Below, in pieces: positions 1-7,869 of a stretch of DNA of 64,000 nucleotides (the first letter of the stretch is position 1; each line of letters starts with the position of its first letter). The stretch covers positions 102,316 to 166,315 of the forward strand of contig JANQGM010000017.1 of the NCBI GenBank assembly GCA_028277345.1, in the 5' to 3' direction. Made by a program: the position numbers and the translations under genes. Below the pieces are notes generated by a model, which saw only the letters and a list, made by a program, of their open reading frames with translations, was not told where the DNA came from and ran no database searches. This DNA is from Candidatus Bipolaricaulota bacterium (GTDB lineage: Bacteria; Bipolaricaulota; Bipolaricaulia; UBA7950; UBA9294).

Positions 1-2
1 TT

Positions 3-713
3 CTCCGCATCCTTCCAGATGAGACGCGGGCGCTGAATGACCTTCTCCCCGAGGCCTTCCATCAAGCGGACAATCCGCGAATTACGCTCTCGTACACATG
101 CTGTTATCTCCAACATCAAGGGCAACACATCCTGGTTGATGCAGGTATCGATGGAGACGAAGTCACGGCCTTGCTCGGAGACCTCGGCGTCTCGCCGGAG
201 GAGATCGAGCTGGTGTGCATCACGCACGTGGACCGGGACCACGTCGGAGGCCTTCTGCTCCAGATTGGGGATGGTGAACTGGCGTACCCCAATGCACGCT
301 ATGCCATCGACAGCGATCTCTGGACAGAATTGCACAAGCCGGAGACCTACGATGCACTCCCTAAGCACCTACGACGCCTGTTTCAACGCTTGAAGGAGCT
401 GATTGAAGATCGCGTCATCCTGTGCCAGGGCGAAAGCGAGGTTGCTAGAGGCATTACGTTCGTCCCCTGTCCCGGCCACAGGCCTGGCCATGCCGCCTAC
501 GCCTTTGCGACAGTCGAAACGCCCATCCTCCACATCGGCGATGTCGCTTTGCATCCGGTCTGGTTCGAACACCTCGATTGGAGTGTGAACGGCGACAGCC
601 TCCCGGAGCAGGCGATGGAAAGCCGCCGGCTCATTCTGGATCGGATTCGCACGACGCACGCTCTTGCCTTCGGAACCCACCTTCCGTGGCCTGGTATTGT
701 TTCTAGAACGTAG
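3..713 (+). CDS. Metallo-beta-lactamase-fold hydrolase, 5'-partial and probably C-terminally truncated
   Basis: The frame is open from the window edge (base 3), so the start lies outside. The product has the MBL order: ILVDAG strand, metal motif THVDRDHVGG, a later PGHRPGH histidine, HIGDVALHP with the bridging Asp, and GTHLPWPG with the last metal-binding His. The usual HxHxDH is HxDxDH here, a variant known in other MBL families such as ComEC. The fold suggests a quorum-quenching-lactonase-like or related soluble hydrolase; the substrate cannot be read from sequence. Family members normally continue 20-30 residues past the HFPFPG motif, but here the protein stops after IVSRT, just where the AT-richer minus-strand gene at 703-1347 begins to overlap. 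I infer the 3' end was replaced by an insertion. Fold is secure; function is not. Confidence 0.75.
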   Translation, partial: LRILPDETRALNDLLPEAFHQADNPRITLSYTCCYLQHQGQHILVDAGIDGDEVTALLGDLGVSPEEIELVCITHVDRDHVGGLLLQIGDGELAYPNARYAIDSDLWTELHKPETYDALPKHLRRLFQRLKELIEDRVILCQGESEVARGITFVPCPGHRPGHAAYAFATVETPILHIGDVALHPVWFEHLDWSVNGDSLPEQAMESRRLILDRIRTTHALAFGTHLPWPGIVSRT

Positions 714-1347
714 AGAGTAATCCCTCAACGCTGTTTCTGGTGCGGCCATCAAGTTTCATCTGTGAGAGTATTTCAGCCTTTCTCGTCTGGATTGCTGAAT
801 CCCCTAGAATGAGATACGCGCGCCTTAGATAATCTATCGCCAGTAGAGGGTTCCCTTGCGCAAAATTTTCCGCCATGTCTCCATAGTGCTCTCCTAGCTT
901 AACCACATTACGCATATACATAGAGATCTTCGTATCAAACGCATCGCCGTACTCAACATACTCTGTTCGCACCAGGTCAGAAGGAATTCTCATCCCTTGT
1001 TGTTTCACGATCAGAGTTTCTTTGCCATAGGCATGCATCATTCCAACCTCATAGAAAACATTGCCCAGGGTTCCCGCATTCATATCCTTATGAACGATAG
1101 CTATCCCAAGAGGCACTGCCAGGATGAGTTTCCAAATCTTCTCTAGGAGATCCTTTCCAGTAACTTCGCTTTCCGCATCGATAGCCCTAAACTGGAAATC
1201 ATTAAGACATTCTGCGAGTTGAGCACGAATAGTCTGAATACCCTCGGATACAGATGCACCAAGTTTCGTCATTAATAAACAGGTTCTGGGTTTGTACTCG
1301 ATTCTGTGTGTTAGTGGATCTCCGTTGTTAGGGTTGTACGCAATCAT
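703..1347 (-). CDS. Nucleoside-deoxyribosyltransferase/TIR-like domain protein with helical tail
   Basis: 214 residues. Residues ~20-130 have a Rossmann-like pattern of the NDT/TIR-like superfamily: a hydrophobic first strand (CLLMTKLG), an amphipathic helix, strand LGIAIV, then NVFYEVGMMHAYGKETLIV. The Glu in YEVGMMHA sits where nucleoside 2-deoxyribosyltransferases have their catalytic Glu and where defence-associated NAD-cleaving relatives have NVFYELGxAHALGK. Residues ~140-214 look like a TPR-type helical tail (AIDYLRRAYLILGD). It follows the 50-aa basic gene with an ATGA overlap, so the two are cotranscribed. Base composition is visibly AT-richer than neighbours, suggesting transfer. A defence or NAD/nucleotide-signalling role is inference; a simple deoxyribosyltransferase-like enzyme is the alternative. 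Confidence 0.6.
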   Translation of the reverse strand: MIAYNPNNGDPLTHRIEYKPRTCLLMTKLGASVSEGIQTIRAQLAECLNDFQFRAIDAESEVTGKDLLEKIWKLILAVPLGIAIVHKDMNAGTLGNVFYEVGMMHAYGKETLIVKQQGMRIPSDLVRTEYVEYGDAFDTKISMYMRNVVKLGEHYGDMAENFAQGNPLLAIDYLRRAYLILGDSAIQTRKAEILSQMKLDGRTRNSVEGLLSTF

Positions 1348-1496
1348 TTCTTGCGTTTTTTGCGAGCAATTGGGATTCCCTTGTAGGGGCCAGCAGTTTT
1401 CTTGTGGGCGAGTATCTTCCCTTTAGATCTATCTATCTTCACATATCTACCCGTTTTCGGGTTCTTGACTTGAACTACGTCACTCTTGCTTGCCAT
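1344..1496 (-). CDS. Small lysine-rich protein (50 aa), partner of the NDT/TIR-like gene
   Basis: Start at ATG 1496 gives 50 residues with the pattern VKNPKTGRYVKID, then a lysine/histidine-rich HKKTAGPYKGIPIARKKRKK tail. Proteins of this size and pattern (NP-TGRYVKID...HKK-GPYK-IPI) recur as uncharacterised small ORFs in bacteria and archaea; I know no function. The strong positive charge would suit nucleic-acid or acidic-protein binding. It overlaps the downstream gene by ATGA. There is no Shine-Dalgarno, but TATATT lies 6 nt before the ATG, so the mRNA may be leaderless. An upstream in-frame start at 1556 is less likely because the extension is not conserved in style. Confidence 0.6.
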   Translation of the reverse strand: MASKSDVVQVKNPKTGRYVKIDRSKGKILAHKKTAGPYKGIPIARKKRKK

Positions 1497-1508
1497 GGCC
1501 CTAATATA
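1497..1508 (-). promoter_or_regulatory. Candidate leaderless promoter -10 (TATATT, 6 nt before ATG)
   Basis: On the minus strand TATATT is followed by AGGGCC and then the ATG at 1496. No ribosome-binding site fits between. Spacing matches the other leaderless candidates in this window. No good -35 is seen. Confidence 0.4.
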
Positions 1509-1608
1509 TCTCCCGCGGTAGGGGCAACCAAATGTAAACTCAGAAAACACATTCATCTGTAGGCTGCAACGTAAAAAGCGATAGATCGCCAGTGCTCGGA
1601 GGCTAGGT

Positions 1609-1626
1609 TGAGGCGACTTCGCCTCA
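1609..1626. repeat. Short perfect hairpin TGAGGCGA/TCGCCTCA
   Basis: An 8-bp perfect stem with a 2-nt spacer in the gap between the small basic gene and the metallophosphoesterase. There is no T-tract, so it is not a clear terminator. It lies near where the right edge of a putative insertion would be. Confidence 0.4.
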
Positions 1627-1660
1627 CCGGCACCAGGGTTCAGGGCTGTGCATATGGCCC

Positions 1661-1689
1661 TTGAGGGTTGGGTTTGGTCGAGATACTCT
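1661..1689 (+). promoter_or_regulatory. Sigma70-type promoter for the metallophosphoesterase gene
   Basis: TTGAGG (1661-1666), 17-nt spacer, TACTCT (1684-1689). The ATG at 1700 is only 10 nt downstream, so the leader would be about 4 nt or absent. Confidence 0.5.
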
Positions 1690-1699
1690 TCACCTGGCT

Positions 1700-2671
1700 A
1701 TGATGAACGCAATCGCCGTCACCGATCTGCATGGCAATGAGCTGCTGTACGAGCTTCTTCTCCGCATCGTCGACTCCTGGAAGATCGCCTCGGTGTTCAT
1801 CATGGGAGATCTGACGCCGACCTCCCACACGCCAACAACTCGATCAGAAGCCACCGATGACACAACAAGGCATCAGGGAGAGTTCCTCTCAAAGACGTTC
1901 ATCCCCCTGTTCGAGGCCTTCCTGAATAGCCACCGGCATACGCATATCTATGCCCTCATGGGCAATGACGATCGCAGAGCGAACGAACCTTTGCTTGAGG
2001 ACTTCAACGATACCGTCCCGAACTTTCATCACATGACAGATCGACTCGTTGAATTCCAGAACTCGAAGCAGATGCGCGCCTTCTTTCCGGACGATGTGCC
2101 CCACCTGTCCGTCGCTGGATACCCTTACGTTCCTGTGGGAGGAGGGCTCTTGATGGATTGGGTCAAGCACGAGGATGCCGTAGGCCTGCTTCCTCCGGGA
2201 ATGAACCCATGCATGGACCTAGAATCGTGGGGCATTCGAACCGTTCCCAACCGCACCCCAACAACCCTCGAGGAAGATCTGGCTGATTTCTCGTCCTATC
2301 TCACGAAACAGGGACGTTCGACGAAGGTTGAATACGACGCTGCGCGCACAATCCATTTGTTCCACGCGCCTCCCTACAACACCCCACTCGACAAGATCCC
2401 TCCACAAGGCCAGTACGACTTTGTCAATCTGCCGGATCATGTGGGCAGCAGCGCAATCCGTCGTTTCATCGAGCGCGTTCAACCTCATCTCGTTCTCTCC
2501 GGACATTGCCATGAAGCGGTTTCATTGGCCGACTACAAGACGGACCTCGGGACAACGCGCTGCGTGAACCCTGGAAGCCAAACGCATCTTGACGTGTTGA
2601 GCGTCGTCCAGTTCGATCCCTTCAATCCAATCGAGATGAAGCAATTTTACGTCAACGCGCACCGAGCTTAG
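1700..2671 (+). CDS. Calcineurin-like metallophosphoesterase
   Basis: About 323 residues carrying the metallophosphoesterase signature in order: DLHGNE (the usual DxH), MGDLTP (GDxx), GNDD (GNxx), a mid-protein His in LFHAPPYNT, and GHCHE (GHxH). These bind two metals and hydrolyse a phosphomono- or diester; the substrate is unknown. No signal peptide or membrane segment, so cytoplasmic. Start chosen at the ATG pair 1700/1703 because TTGAGG-17-TACTCT sits directly upstream and no Shine-Dalgarno is present; the TTG at 1661 is inside that -35 element and is rejected. It converges on the nucleotidyltransferase with a strong hairpin between them. Confidence 0.8.
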   Translation: MMNAIAVTDLHGNELLYELLLRIVDSWKIASVFIMGDLTPTSHTPTTRSEATDDTTRHQGEFLSKTFIPLFEAFLNSHRHTHIYALMGNDDRRANEPLLEDFNDTVPNFHHMTDRLVEFQNSKQMRAFFPDDVPHLSVAGYPYVPVGGGLLMDWVKHEDAVGLLPPGMNPCMDLESWGIRTVPNRTPTTLEEDLADFSSYLTKQGRSTKVEYDAARTIHLFHAPPYNTPLDKIPPQGQYDFVNLPDHVGSSAIRRFIERVQPHLVLSGHCHEAVSLADYKTDLGTTRCVNPGSQTHLDVLSVVQFDPFNPIEMKQFYVNAHRA

Positions 2672-2695
2672 GATGAGAACAACCGCATCATTGCC

Positions 2696-2719
2696 GGGGG
2701 TTCCCCTGGGGGAACCCCC
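2696..2719. terminator. Strong GC hairpin between convergent genes
   Basis: GGGGGTTCC (2696-2704) pairs with GGAACCCCC (2711-2719) around a 6-nt loop. It lies between the metallophosphoesterase stop and the convergent nucleotidyltransferase stop. There is no T-tract, so termination is plausible but not certain. Confidence 0.45.
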
Positions 2720-2730
2720 GTAGACCCAGA

Positions 2731-3237
2731 CTAGGAACGCATCAAGCAAATCGGGCGGGTGTGCAATCCGGACAGCAGAGCTCCGGGCCCAACGCGTTCG
2801 GTCTGCTCGTTTCGATTAATGAGATGGATATCGAGGAGCGATTTCGGCTCCCGCTTGAGTCCAACGAGTTGCCGATAGCAGGCCGTCAAGGAGAGATCAA
2901 GCCACTTGAGGAAGCGGATGATCTCATCCCTTTCGTGCTCGACGACCAACAGCACATCGATATCCGAAGCGGGATTCGCCGTTTGGCCTATCGAGCTTCC
3001 ATAGACGTGCATCTCCACGAAGACGTTTCCGAACGTGGCCAAATACTGGCTGAGTTCTTTGGCAAGTGCATAGCGAAACGCGCTGTGCATGTCCCGACTT
3101 CCATCCTCCAACCGCTTGAGCGCTTCAAGCACAGGAAGGCTGTACAGGCGAGCACACCGATCCAAGGCTCCTTCCATCAATTGCTCAATGGGAGCCTTCA
3201 CCGGGACCAATCCACTCGGTCTGTTTGAGGATATCAT
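2731..3237 (-). CDS. Nucleotidyltransferase-fold protein (MNT/KNTase type)
   Basis: 168 residues. The core motif VYGSSIGQTANPASDIDVLLVV matches GSxx(x)G...SDxDxxv of the pol-beta nucleotidyltransferase superfamily, with the two metal-binding Asp of SDIDV; a third acidic site may be LLDIHL near residue 135. Proteins of this kind transfer NMP to small molecules, proteins or tRNA, and many are the antitoxin or enzyme of HEPN/MNT pairs. No HEPN partner is adjacent. It starts 5 nt after the gdhA stop on the same strand and so probably rides on the gdhA transcript; the ribosome-binding site is weak. Target unknown. Confidence 0.65.
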   Translation of the reverse strand: MISSNRPSGLVPVKAPIEQLMEGALDRCARLYSLPVLEALKRLEDGSRDMHSAFRYALAKELSQYLATFGNVFVEMHVYGSSIGQTANPASDIDVLLVVEHERDEIIRFLKWLDLSLTACYRQLVGLKREPKSLLDIHLINRNEQTERVGPGALLSGLHTRPICLMRS

Positions 3238-3242
3238 CGCTT

Positions 3243-4547
3243 CTATGGGAACACTCCTCGCAGTTGGATCGCTGTGGCAACTCGCTCAACGCCGAGAATG
3301 AACGCCGCTAGGCGCAGCGAGATGCCTCGTTCTTCGGCCATGCTCCAGACTTCTCTCAGCGATCGCTGAAGGATCTGTCCAAGTCGCTGATTGGTTTCCT
3401 TTTCTTCCCAGGGGAAGCACTGGATGTTCTGAACCCACTCGAAGTAGGAGCAGACAACGCCCCCTGCATTGGCGAGAATGTCGGGCACGATCACAGATCC
3501 CTTCTCACCGAGAATCAGATCTGCCTCAGGCGTTGTTGGTCCGTTGGCGCCTTCAACGATGACGCGGGCGCGGATGTTGGAAGCGTTCGAGGCCGTGATT
3601 TGTGCTTCCAAAGCTGCAGGGATCAGCACATCGACATCCATCGCAAGAAGTTCGTCGTTCGTGATTTCTTCCACTCCGGGATGCTGAAGCCCGGCCAGCA
3701 GCCGACCGGGCGATGTTTCCACATAGCTCAGGACGCGCGCGAGATCGAAGCCCACAGGACAGTGATAGGCTCCCGATACGTCGCTGATTCCGATAATCGA
3801 CGCCCCATGCTCGTGAAGAAGCCGCGCGGCGATAGATCCGACATTTCCGAAGCCTTGAACGGCGATTCTGGCTCCTTCAATCTCAATGCCCAGCCGTTGC
3901 AGAACGCCAAGTGTCGCAAACATCACCCCTCTCCCCGTGGCTTCGTGTCGGCCATGCGCTCCACCCATTTCGATGGATTTTCCGGTCACAATGCCAGGGG
4001 TCGATTCACCGGATAGAACTTGAGCGGTATCGACGATCCAGTTCATGACCTGGGCATTCGTGTTGACATCCGGAGCTGGAATATCCCGCTTCGCTCCAAT
4101 CAACGGATAGATCATGGACGCGTAGCTCCGGGTGAGTCGCTCAAGTTCGCCGGGGGTGAAGCTGGTTGGATCGCAGCAGATTCCGCCCTTGCCGCCTCCA
4201 TAGGGGATGTTTACGACGGCACATTTCCAGGCCATCCAGCCTGCCAGGGCTTTGACCTCATCAACCGTGACCCCGGGATGGAATCGGATGCCACCTTTGC
4301 AGGGCCCCCTCGCACTGCTGTGCTGAACACGATAGCCCGTGAACACGTCAATCGAGCCATCATCTCGAACCACGGGAACGTTCACTTCGAGAGCACGTTC
4401 CGGAGTTCGAAGGATACGCCAAATGCCTTCCGGAATGTTTGTGTACTCATGAACCATGTCCAATTGCTGAAGCATCATCTCGTAGGGATTGATTTCCGTA
4501 TTCTGGATGCGCTGGGCAACGACGCGCGCCGTATCATGAACCGTCAT
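3243..4547 (-). CDS. gdhA: Glutamate dehydrogenase (Glu/Leu/Phe/Val dehydrogenase family)
   Basis: 434 residues, normal for hexameric bacterial/archaeal GDH. It catalyses reversible oxidative deamination of glutamate to 2-oxoglutarate and ammonia with NAD(P)+. Visible motifs: substrate-binding PYGGGKGG with the catalytic Lys, CKGGIRFHP, PAPDVNT, Rossmann GFGNVG, and the C-terminal NAGGVVCSYFEWVQN. Start ATG 4547 is set by GGAGGTGA 6 nt upstream. In a peptide fermenter this enzyme regenerates 2-oxoglutarate for transaminases. It is transcribed divergently from a Crp/Fnr regulator, which may control it. The nucleotidyltransferase follows within 5 nt. Confidence 0.95.
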   Translation of the reverse strand: MTVHDTARVVAQRIQNTEINPYEMMLQQLDMVHEYTNIPEGIWRILRTPERALEVNVPVVRDDGSIDVFTGYRVQHSSARGPCKGGIRFHPGVTVDEVKALAGWMAWKCAVVNIPYGGGKGGICCDPTSFTPGELERLTRSYASMIYPLIGAKRDIPAPDVNTNAQVMNWIVDTAQVLSGESTPGIVTGKSIEMGGAHGRHEATGRGVMFATLGVLQRLGIEIEGARIAVQGFGNVGSIAARLLHEHGASIIGISDVSGAYHCPVGFDLARVLSYVETSPGRLLAGLQHPGVEEITNDELLAMDVDVLIPAALEAQITASNASNIRARVIVEGANGPTTPEADLILGEKGSVIVPDILANAGGVVCSYFEWVQNIQCFPWEEKETNQRLGQILQRSLREVWSMAEERGISLRLAAFILGVERVATAIQLRGVFP

Positions 4548-4867
4548 TAGCGTTCACCTCCGGCGCAGACTGTACTCGGGGCACGCTCAAAAAGATGCGT
4601 AATTCGACAATGATTCACACGGGCTTTTCCACATCACGTTCAACCTCAATCCAGACTTTCGCACAATCAGTTGACGCCCCTCCGTTGACCACCTGAGACT
4701 CAGAAGATCAGCTTCATGCTTGCTCTCCACTTCTGCCTGACACATGTCGACCTGTCATTTGCCATGCAAGAACGATGCCATCCGCGCGGAGACGACGCCC
4801 AACGATGAAACCTCGTCTTACGTCATCGACCATTGAGAGATCCCTATCCAGACCCTACAGTCAATGC
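4548..4867. other. Divergent intergenic region between gdhA and a Crp/Fnr gene
   Basis: About 320 nt. The crp-side promoter is readable (TTGAGA-17-TACAGT). I found no convincing gdhA promoter and no clean TGTGA-N6-TCACA or TTGAT-N4-ATCAA operator. Any in-frame extension of the regulator into this region lacks a ribosome-binding site. Confidence 0.5.
4833..4861 (+). promoter_or_regulatory. Promoter of Crp/Fnr gene, apparently leaderless
   Basis: TTGAGA (4833-4838), 17-nt spacer, TACAGT (4856-4861), then 6 nt and ATG at 4868. No Shine-Dalgarno can fit, so the start codon is at or within a base of the likely transcription start. Confidence 0.6.
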
Positions 4868-5539
4868 ATGTCTCAATTGGATTTGGCAAACATCACGGTT
4901 CCGGAACGTTGGGAAGGTTTATTGGCAAACTGTTGCCCATTGCATATTCGATACCAGCCTGGAGAGATGATCTATCAGTCAGGCAGTTACGTCGCAGGGC
5001 TGCAGATGATTGCTTCCGGAGCTGTCTCCGAACGGATCGCAACACGATGGGGCGGCGGGCCAACGCAGGTCTCCGGGGCTGGGGATCTGCTGGGTCTCGA
5101 AGTCCTCATCGGCAACCCCGAATCCTATTCACGAACTCGATGTCGCGCCATTACAGCTGTAGAGCTGGTTTTCGTCGCGCGAGAACACATCGACCACATG
5201 TTGAAAGAGGATGGCAATCTCGTGCGCGCGCTTCTAGAGTATGCGGCAGCAAGACTGATCCGCGATCAAGACGCCCTTCGTTGTGCTGGCAACGCGGAGC
5301 GCACACTGTTGCATCTGCTCATGCGCCTAGCGCAAACGTGCGGTCAACCGGTCGCCTCCGGAGATATTGCACTTCCGAAAGAAATCTCGTCTCGCCAACT
5401 CACGAGCATGGTGAGCATTTCGGGACGACAACTTCGGAACACACTTGAGCGCGTACCCAGCCTTCGAATCTCGGAAGGATGCTTCACCTTTAATCTCGAT
5501 CAGCTTTCAAACATCGTGGAGGGATGCGCGGTGTCCTAG
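4868..5539 (+). CDS. Crp/Fnr-family transcriptional regulator
   Basis: 223 residues from ATG 4868. Residues ~25-120 form a cyclic-nucleotide-binding-type beta-roll (PGEMIYQSGSYVAGLQMIASGAVS), followed by a dimerisation helix and a C-terminal winged HTH whose recognition segment reads SRQLTSMVSISGRQLRNTLERV. The FNR cysteine cluster is absent and the cNMP phosphate-cassette Arg is not evident, so the effector is unknown. Start selection rests on the promoter 6 nt upstream; longer frames back to 4775 overlap that promoter. Divergent from gdhA, which is a likely target by position. It converges on a second, distinct Crp/Fnr protein, with a small hairpin (GTCCTT-GA-AAGGAC) between the stops. Confidence 0.75.
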   Translation: MSQLDLANITVPERWEGLLANCCPLHIRYQPGEMIYQSGSYVAGLQMIASGAVSERIATRWGGGPTQVSGAGDLLGLEVLIGNPESYSRTRCRAITAVELVFVAREHIDHMLKEDGNLVRALLEYAAARLIRDQDALRCAGNAERTLLHLLMRLAQTCGQPVASGDIALPKEISSRQLTSMVSISGRQLRNTLERVPSLRISEGCFTFNLDQLSNIVEGCAVS

Positions 5540-5567
5540 AAACGCGCCATGTCCTTGAAAGGACTCG

Positions 5568-6314
5568 CTAAAGCGTTTCCTCAAGAATGGACAAGTAAAA
5601 GTCATCCACTCTCGCTCGTTCAGCGAGTTTGCTTGTATCTAGAATGATAATCTTTCCATGTTCCGAGCCCAGAAAATCGAGCTCCCGAAAACGCTTCAAT
5701 CCTCTTAGAAGCGTTTCCACCGACACGCCAAGCATCTCCGCGAGGGTTTGTCTGGAGATTGGCAACTCAAGATGCAATCCATCTTCCTCACGAATGCCGT
5801 ATTTGTTGCTTAGACCCAACAGGAGAAGGGCGAGATTGCGATCCAATGACTCCACGGTCTCTCGGGTTAGTTTGAACTCCAGCATGATCACTTCACGTGC
5901 CAACCATCGGCTGAGATCCTTGAAGAGTCGAGGATGATCCTTGGAATAGGCAAGTATGTTCGATCTCTCGAAGAAGATGAGTGTCGACTCCACCAGTGTT
6001 TTGGCGAATTGAACATGGATCGCTTCCCTCTCAAGGAAAACAGCTTCCAATCCGAACATCTCCCCTACTGCCAAGAATCGCAGGCAACGCTTGCTTCGAC
6101 CCCGGCTTGAGTATTTCCCGATACTCAGCAGCCCGGATTCAACGATGTAGATGCCGGACGCATAGGAGCCTTCTTGAGCAATGAGCTCGTTTTCACCATA
6201 GTGAGTTCGCAGTGAAATCTTACTGAGTTCATCAATTTCGGCCTTCTCAAGGGAGGGGAATACCTGGGCCAGAAAGCGTGTTACTGCAAGGTCCGTTTGA
6301 TTGTGCTTGCTCAT
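5568..6314 (-). CDS. Crp/Fnr-family transcriptional regulator (second)
   Basis: 248 residues. N-terminal beta-roll sensor (ENELIAQEGSYASGIYIVESG), long dimer helix, and a clear Crp-type winged HTH (ISRQTLAEMLGVSVETLLRGL). No cysteine cluster, so not an Fe-S FNR. It diverges from the nitrilase gene with 121 nt between starts, so nitrilase or itself may be regulated. Promoter TTGCGG-18-TAGTAT lies just upstream, leaving only about 10 nt before the ATG. It is only distantly similar to the neighbouring regulator, so the pair is not a recent duplication. Confidence 0.8.
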   Translation of the reverse strand: MSKHNQTDLAVTRFLAQVFPSLEKAEIDELSKISLRTHYGENELIAQEGSYASGIYIVESGLLSIGKYSSRGRSKRCLRFLAVGEMFGLEAVFLEREAIHVQFAKTLVESTLIFFERSNILAYSKDHPRLFKDLSRWLAREVIMLEFKLTRETVESLDRNLALLLLGLSNKYGIREEDGLHLELPISRQTLAEMLGVSVETLLRGLKRFRELDFLGSEHGKIIILDTSKLAERARVDDFYLSILEETL

Positions 6315-6324
6315 GCTAGCGGAA

Positions 6325-6354
6325 ATACTAAAGGGGGAAGCGCTCCTTCCGCAA
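6325..6354 (-). promoter_or_regulatory. Promoter of second Crp/Fnr gene, near-leaderless
   Basis: Minus-strand TTGCGG (6354-6349), 18-nt spacer, TAGTAT (6330-6325); ATG at 6314 is 10 nt downstream. Confidence 0.45.
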
Positions 6355-6423
6355 GCAGCAGTCAGCCCGCGCTTTTCTTATCAAACGGCTCTCGACAACC
6401 TGGGATTCTCGCCTTCGAGCACA

Positions 6424-6429
6424 TACACT
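6424..6429 (+). promoter_or_regulatory. Candidate leaderless -10 (TACACT) for the nitrilase gene
   Basis: TACACT ends 6 nt before the ATG at 6436. There is no Shine-Dalgarno and no good -35. The element supports choosing 6436 rather than an upstream in-frame start. Confidence 0.4.
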
Positions 6430-6435
6430 TTTTGC

Positions 6436-7227
6436 ATGCGAATCGGAATTGTGCAATCGTCGCCTGTCTTTGGAGCCATTGAACGCAATATCGCCGATGG
6501 CTTAGATCTGATGTCCTCCCAATCCGCTGATGTGTGGGTTCTCCCCGAACTCTTTGCTTCTGGCTACCAGTTTAAGGGAGCAGAGGAGGCGCGTGCGCTG
6601 GCTGAGCCCATTCCAGCCGGTCCCACTTCGCAGGCATTGATCGAGTACGCATCAAGGACCAAAAGTTACATTGTCGCCGGCTTGCCGGAGTTGGACGAAG
6701 ACGCCGTCTACAATGCATCCGTTCTCGTGGGCCCTGAGGGCTACATCGCACGATATCGGAAGGTCCATTTGTTCTATGAGGAGAAGCTGAACTTCTCTCC
6801 GGGCAACTTACCCTTTGGCGTCGTCGACATTGGGATTGCCAAAATCGGCATGATGATCTGCTTCGACCACCTGTTCCCCGAGTCTGCGCGATCGCTTGCC
6901 CTTCAAGGCGCCGACATCATCTGTCATCCCGCCAACCTCGTCCTGCCCGATCTTGCCCAACGCACGATGGCCATCCGTGCCCTGGAAAACGGCGTGTTCA
7001 CGGCAACGGCCAATCGCATCGGAACCGAACACCGCGGGACAGAAGCGCTCACGTACACCGGTCAATCGCAGATCATCGCGCCAGATGGAGACGTCCTGTG
7101 CCGCCTATCGAAGGATAGCATCGGCGTTCACGTATTGGAGATCGATGTGATGCGTGCTCGGAAGAAGTCAATCACAAAGCACAATGACAAGTTCGGCGAT
7201 CGTCGGCCCGGCCTCTATCGTCTGTAG
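6436..7227 (+). CDS. Carbon-nitrogen hydrolase (nitrilase superfamily)
   Basis: 263 residues, typical for a single-domain nitrilase-superfamily amidase. The catalytic triad is intact: Glu38 in LPELF, Lys109 in RKVHLF, Cys142 in MICFDHLFPES. These enzymes hydrolyse amides or carbamoyl groups (omega-amidase, carbamoylputrescine amidase or beta-ureidopropionase type). With glutamate dehydrogenase and nucleobase-degrading enzymes nearby, a role in nitrogen release is plausible, but the substrate is unassigned. Cytoplasmic, no signal peptide. The thioesterase gene follows 39 nt later and may be cotranscribed. Confidence 0.85.
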   Translation: MRIGIVQSSPVFGAIERNIADGLDLMSSQSADVWVLPELFASGYQFKGAEEARALAEPIPAGPTSQALIEYASRTKSYIVAGLPELDEDAVYNASVLVGPEGYIARYRKVHLFYEEKLNFSPGNLPFGVVDIGIAKIGMMICFDHLFPESARSLALQGADIICHPANLVLPDLAQRTMAIRALENGVFTATANRIGTEHRGTEALTYTGQSQIIAPDGDVLCRLSKDSIGVHVLEIDVMRARKKSITKHNDKFGDRRPGLYRL

Positions 7228-7266
7228 CCGTCGCCGCTCACACGTGTCGAAGCTAGAGGAGACGCC

Positions 7267-7665
7267 ATGTTTGAGATTGGAGCCACACGGGAGATGAGCT
7301 GGGTTGTCGAGCCGAATCATTTAGCCAGCGCGTTCGGCTCGGGGTTGGTCGACGTCCTCGCCACACCCGTTTTGGTCGGATTCTGTGAGGAAACGTGCCG
7401 TTCCATGATCGATCCAAATCTGGAGGAAGGACAGAAGACTGTTGGCATTTCTGTTTCGCTCGTGCATTCCGCGGCAACGCCTCCGGGAATGACGGTCACT
7501 GTCGTAGCAACGCTTCGGGCCATGGATGGCAGAAAACTCACGTTTGATGTGACGTGCACCGATGCCATTGAGCCCATCGGCCAGTGCGAGCACACCCGCT
7601 TCATCATTGATTCGGATCGTTTCGATGCAAAGATCAAAGAAAAAGCCAACCTGGCGAATCCCTAG
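7267..7665 (+). CDS. FlK-like hotdog-fold thioesterase
   Basis: 132 residues with the pattern of fluoroacetyl-CoA thioesterase-like proteins: LATPVLVGFCEETC near residues 35-48 (the Thr and Glu region), EEGQKTVGISVSLVHSAATPPG with a His in the active-site strand, and a hotdog-type C-terminal beta sheet. Relatives hydrolyse small acyl-CoAs or act as predicted thioesterases in amino-acid fermentation clusters. Strong start: GAGGAG 6 nt before ATG 7267. It follows the nitrilase in the same direction. Family call is fairly firm; acyl-CoA substrate unknown. Confidence 0.7.
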   Translation: MFEIGATREMSWVVEPNHLASAFGSGLVDVLATPVLVGFCEETCRSMIDPNLEEGQKTVGISVSLVHSAATPPGMTVTVVATLRAMDGRKLTFDVTCTDAIEPIGQCEHTRFIIDSDRFDAKIKEKANLANP

Positions 7666-7869
7666 CAGAATGCCGTGAGATTGCGCTAGTTTTCAGCATT
7701 TACATTCATTACAAGCTCGCAATGCCCGAATAGCAGGGCAATTCCGGCCTTACAGCCCCACGGGAACCACACGCGCTCTTCACATTTTACACACAATTGC
7801 GCGGCAATCTTAAGCCTAGCAGCAGAAATGCCGCTCTTCCGCTAAACCTCCTTGCGGATAGCCACCACA

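Noticed and set aside
2731..3237. HEPN/MNT toxin-antitoxin pair
   Set aside because: The nucleotidyltransferase has no adjacent HEPN-type partner with RX4-6H motif; it follows gdhA instead.
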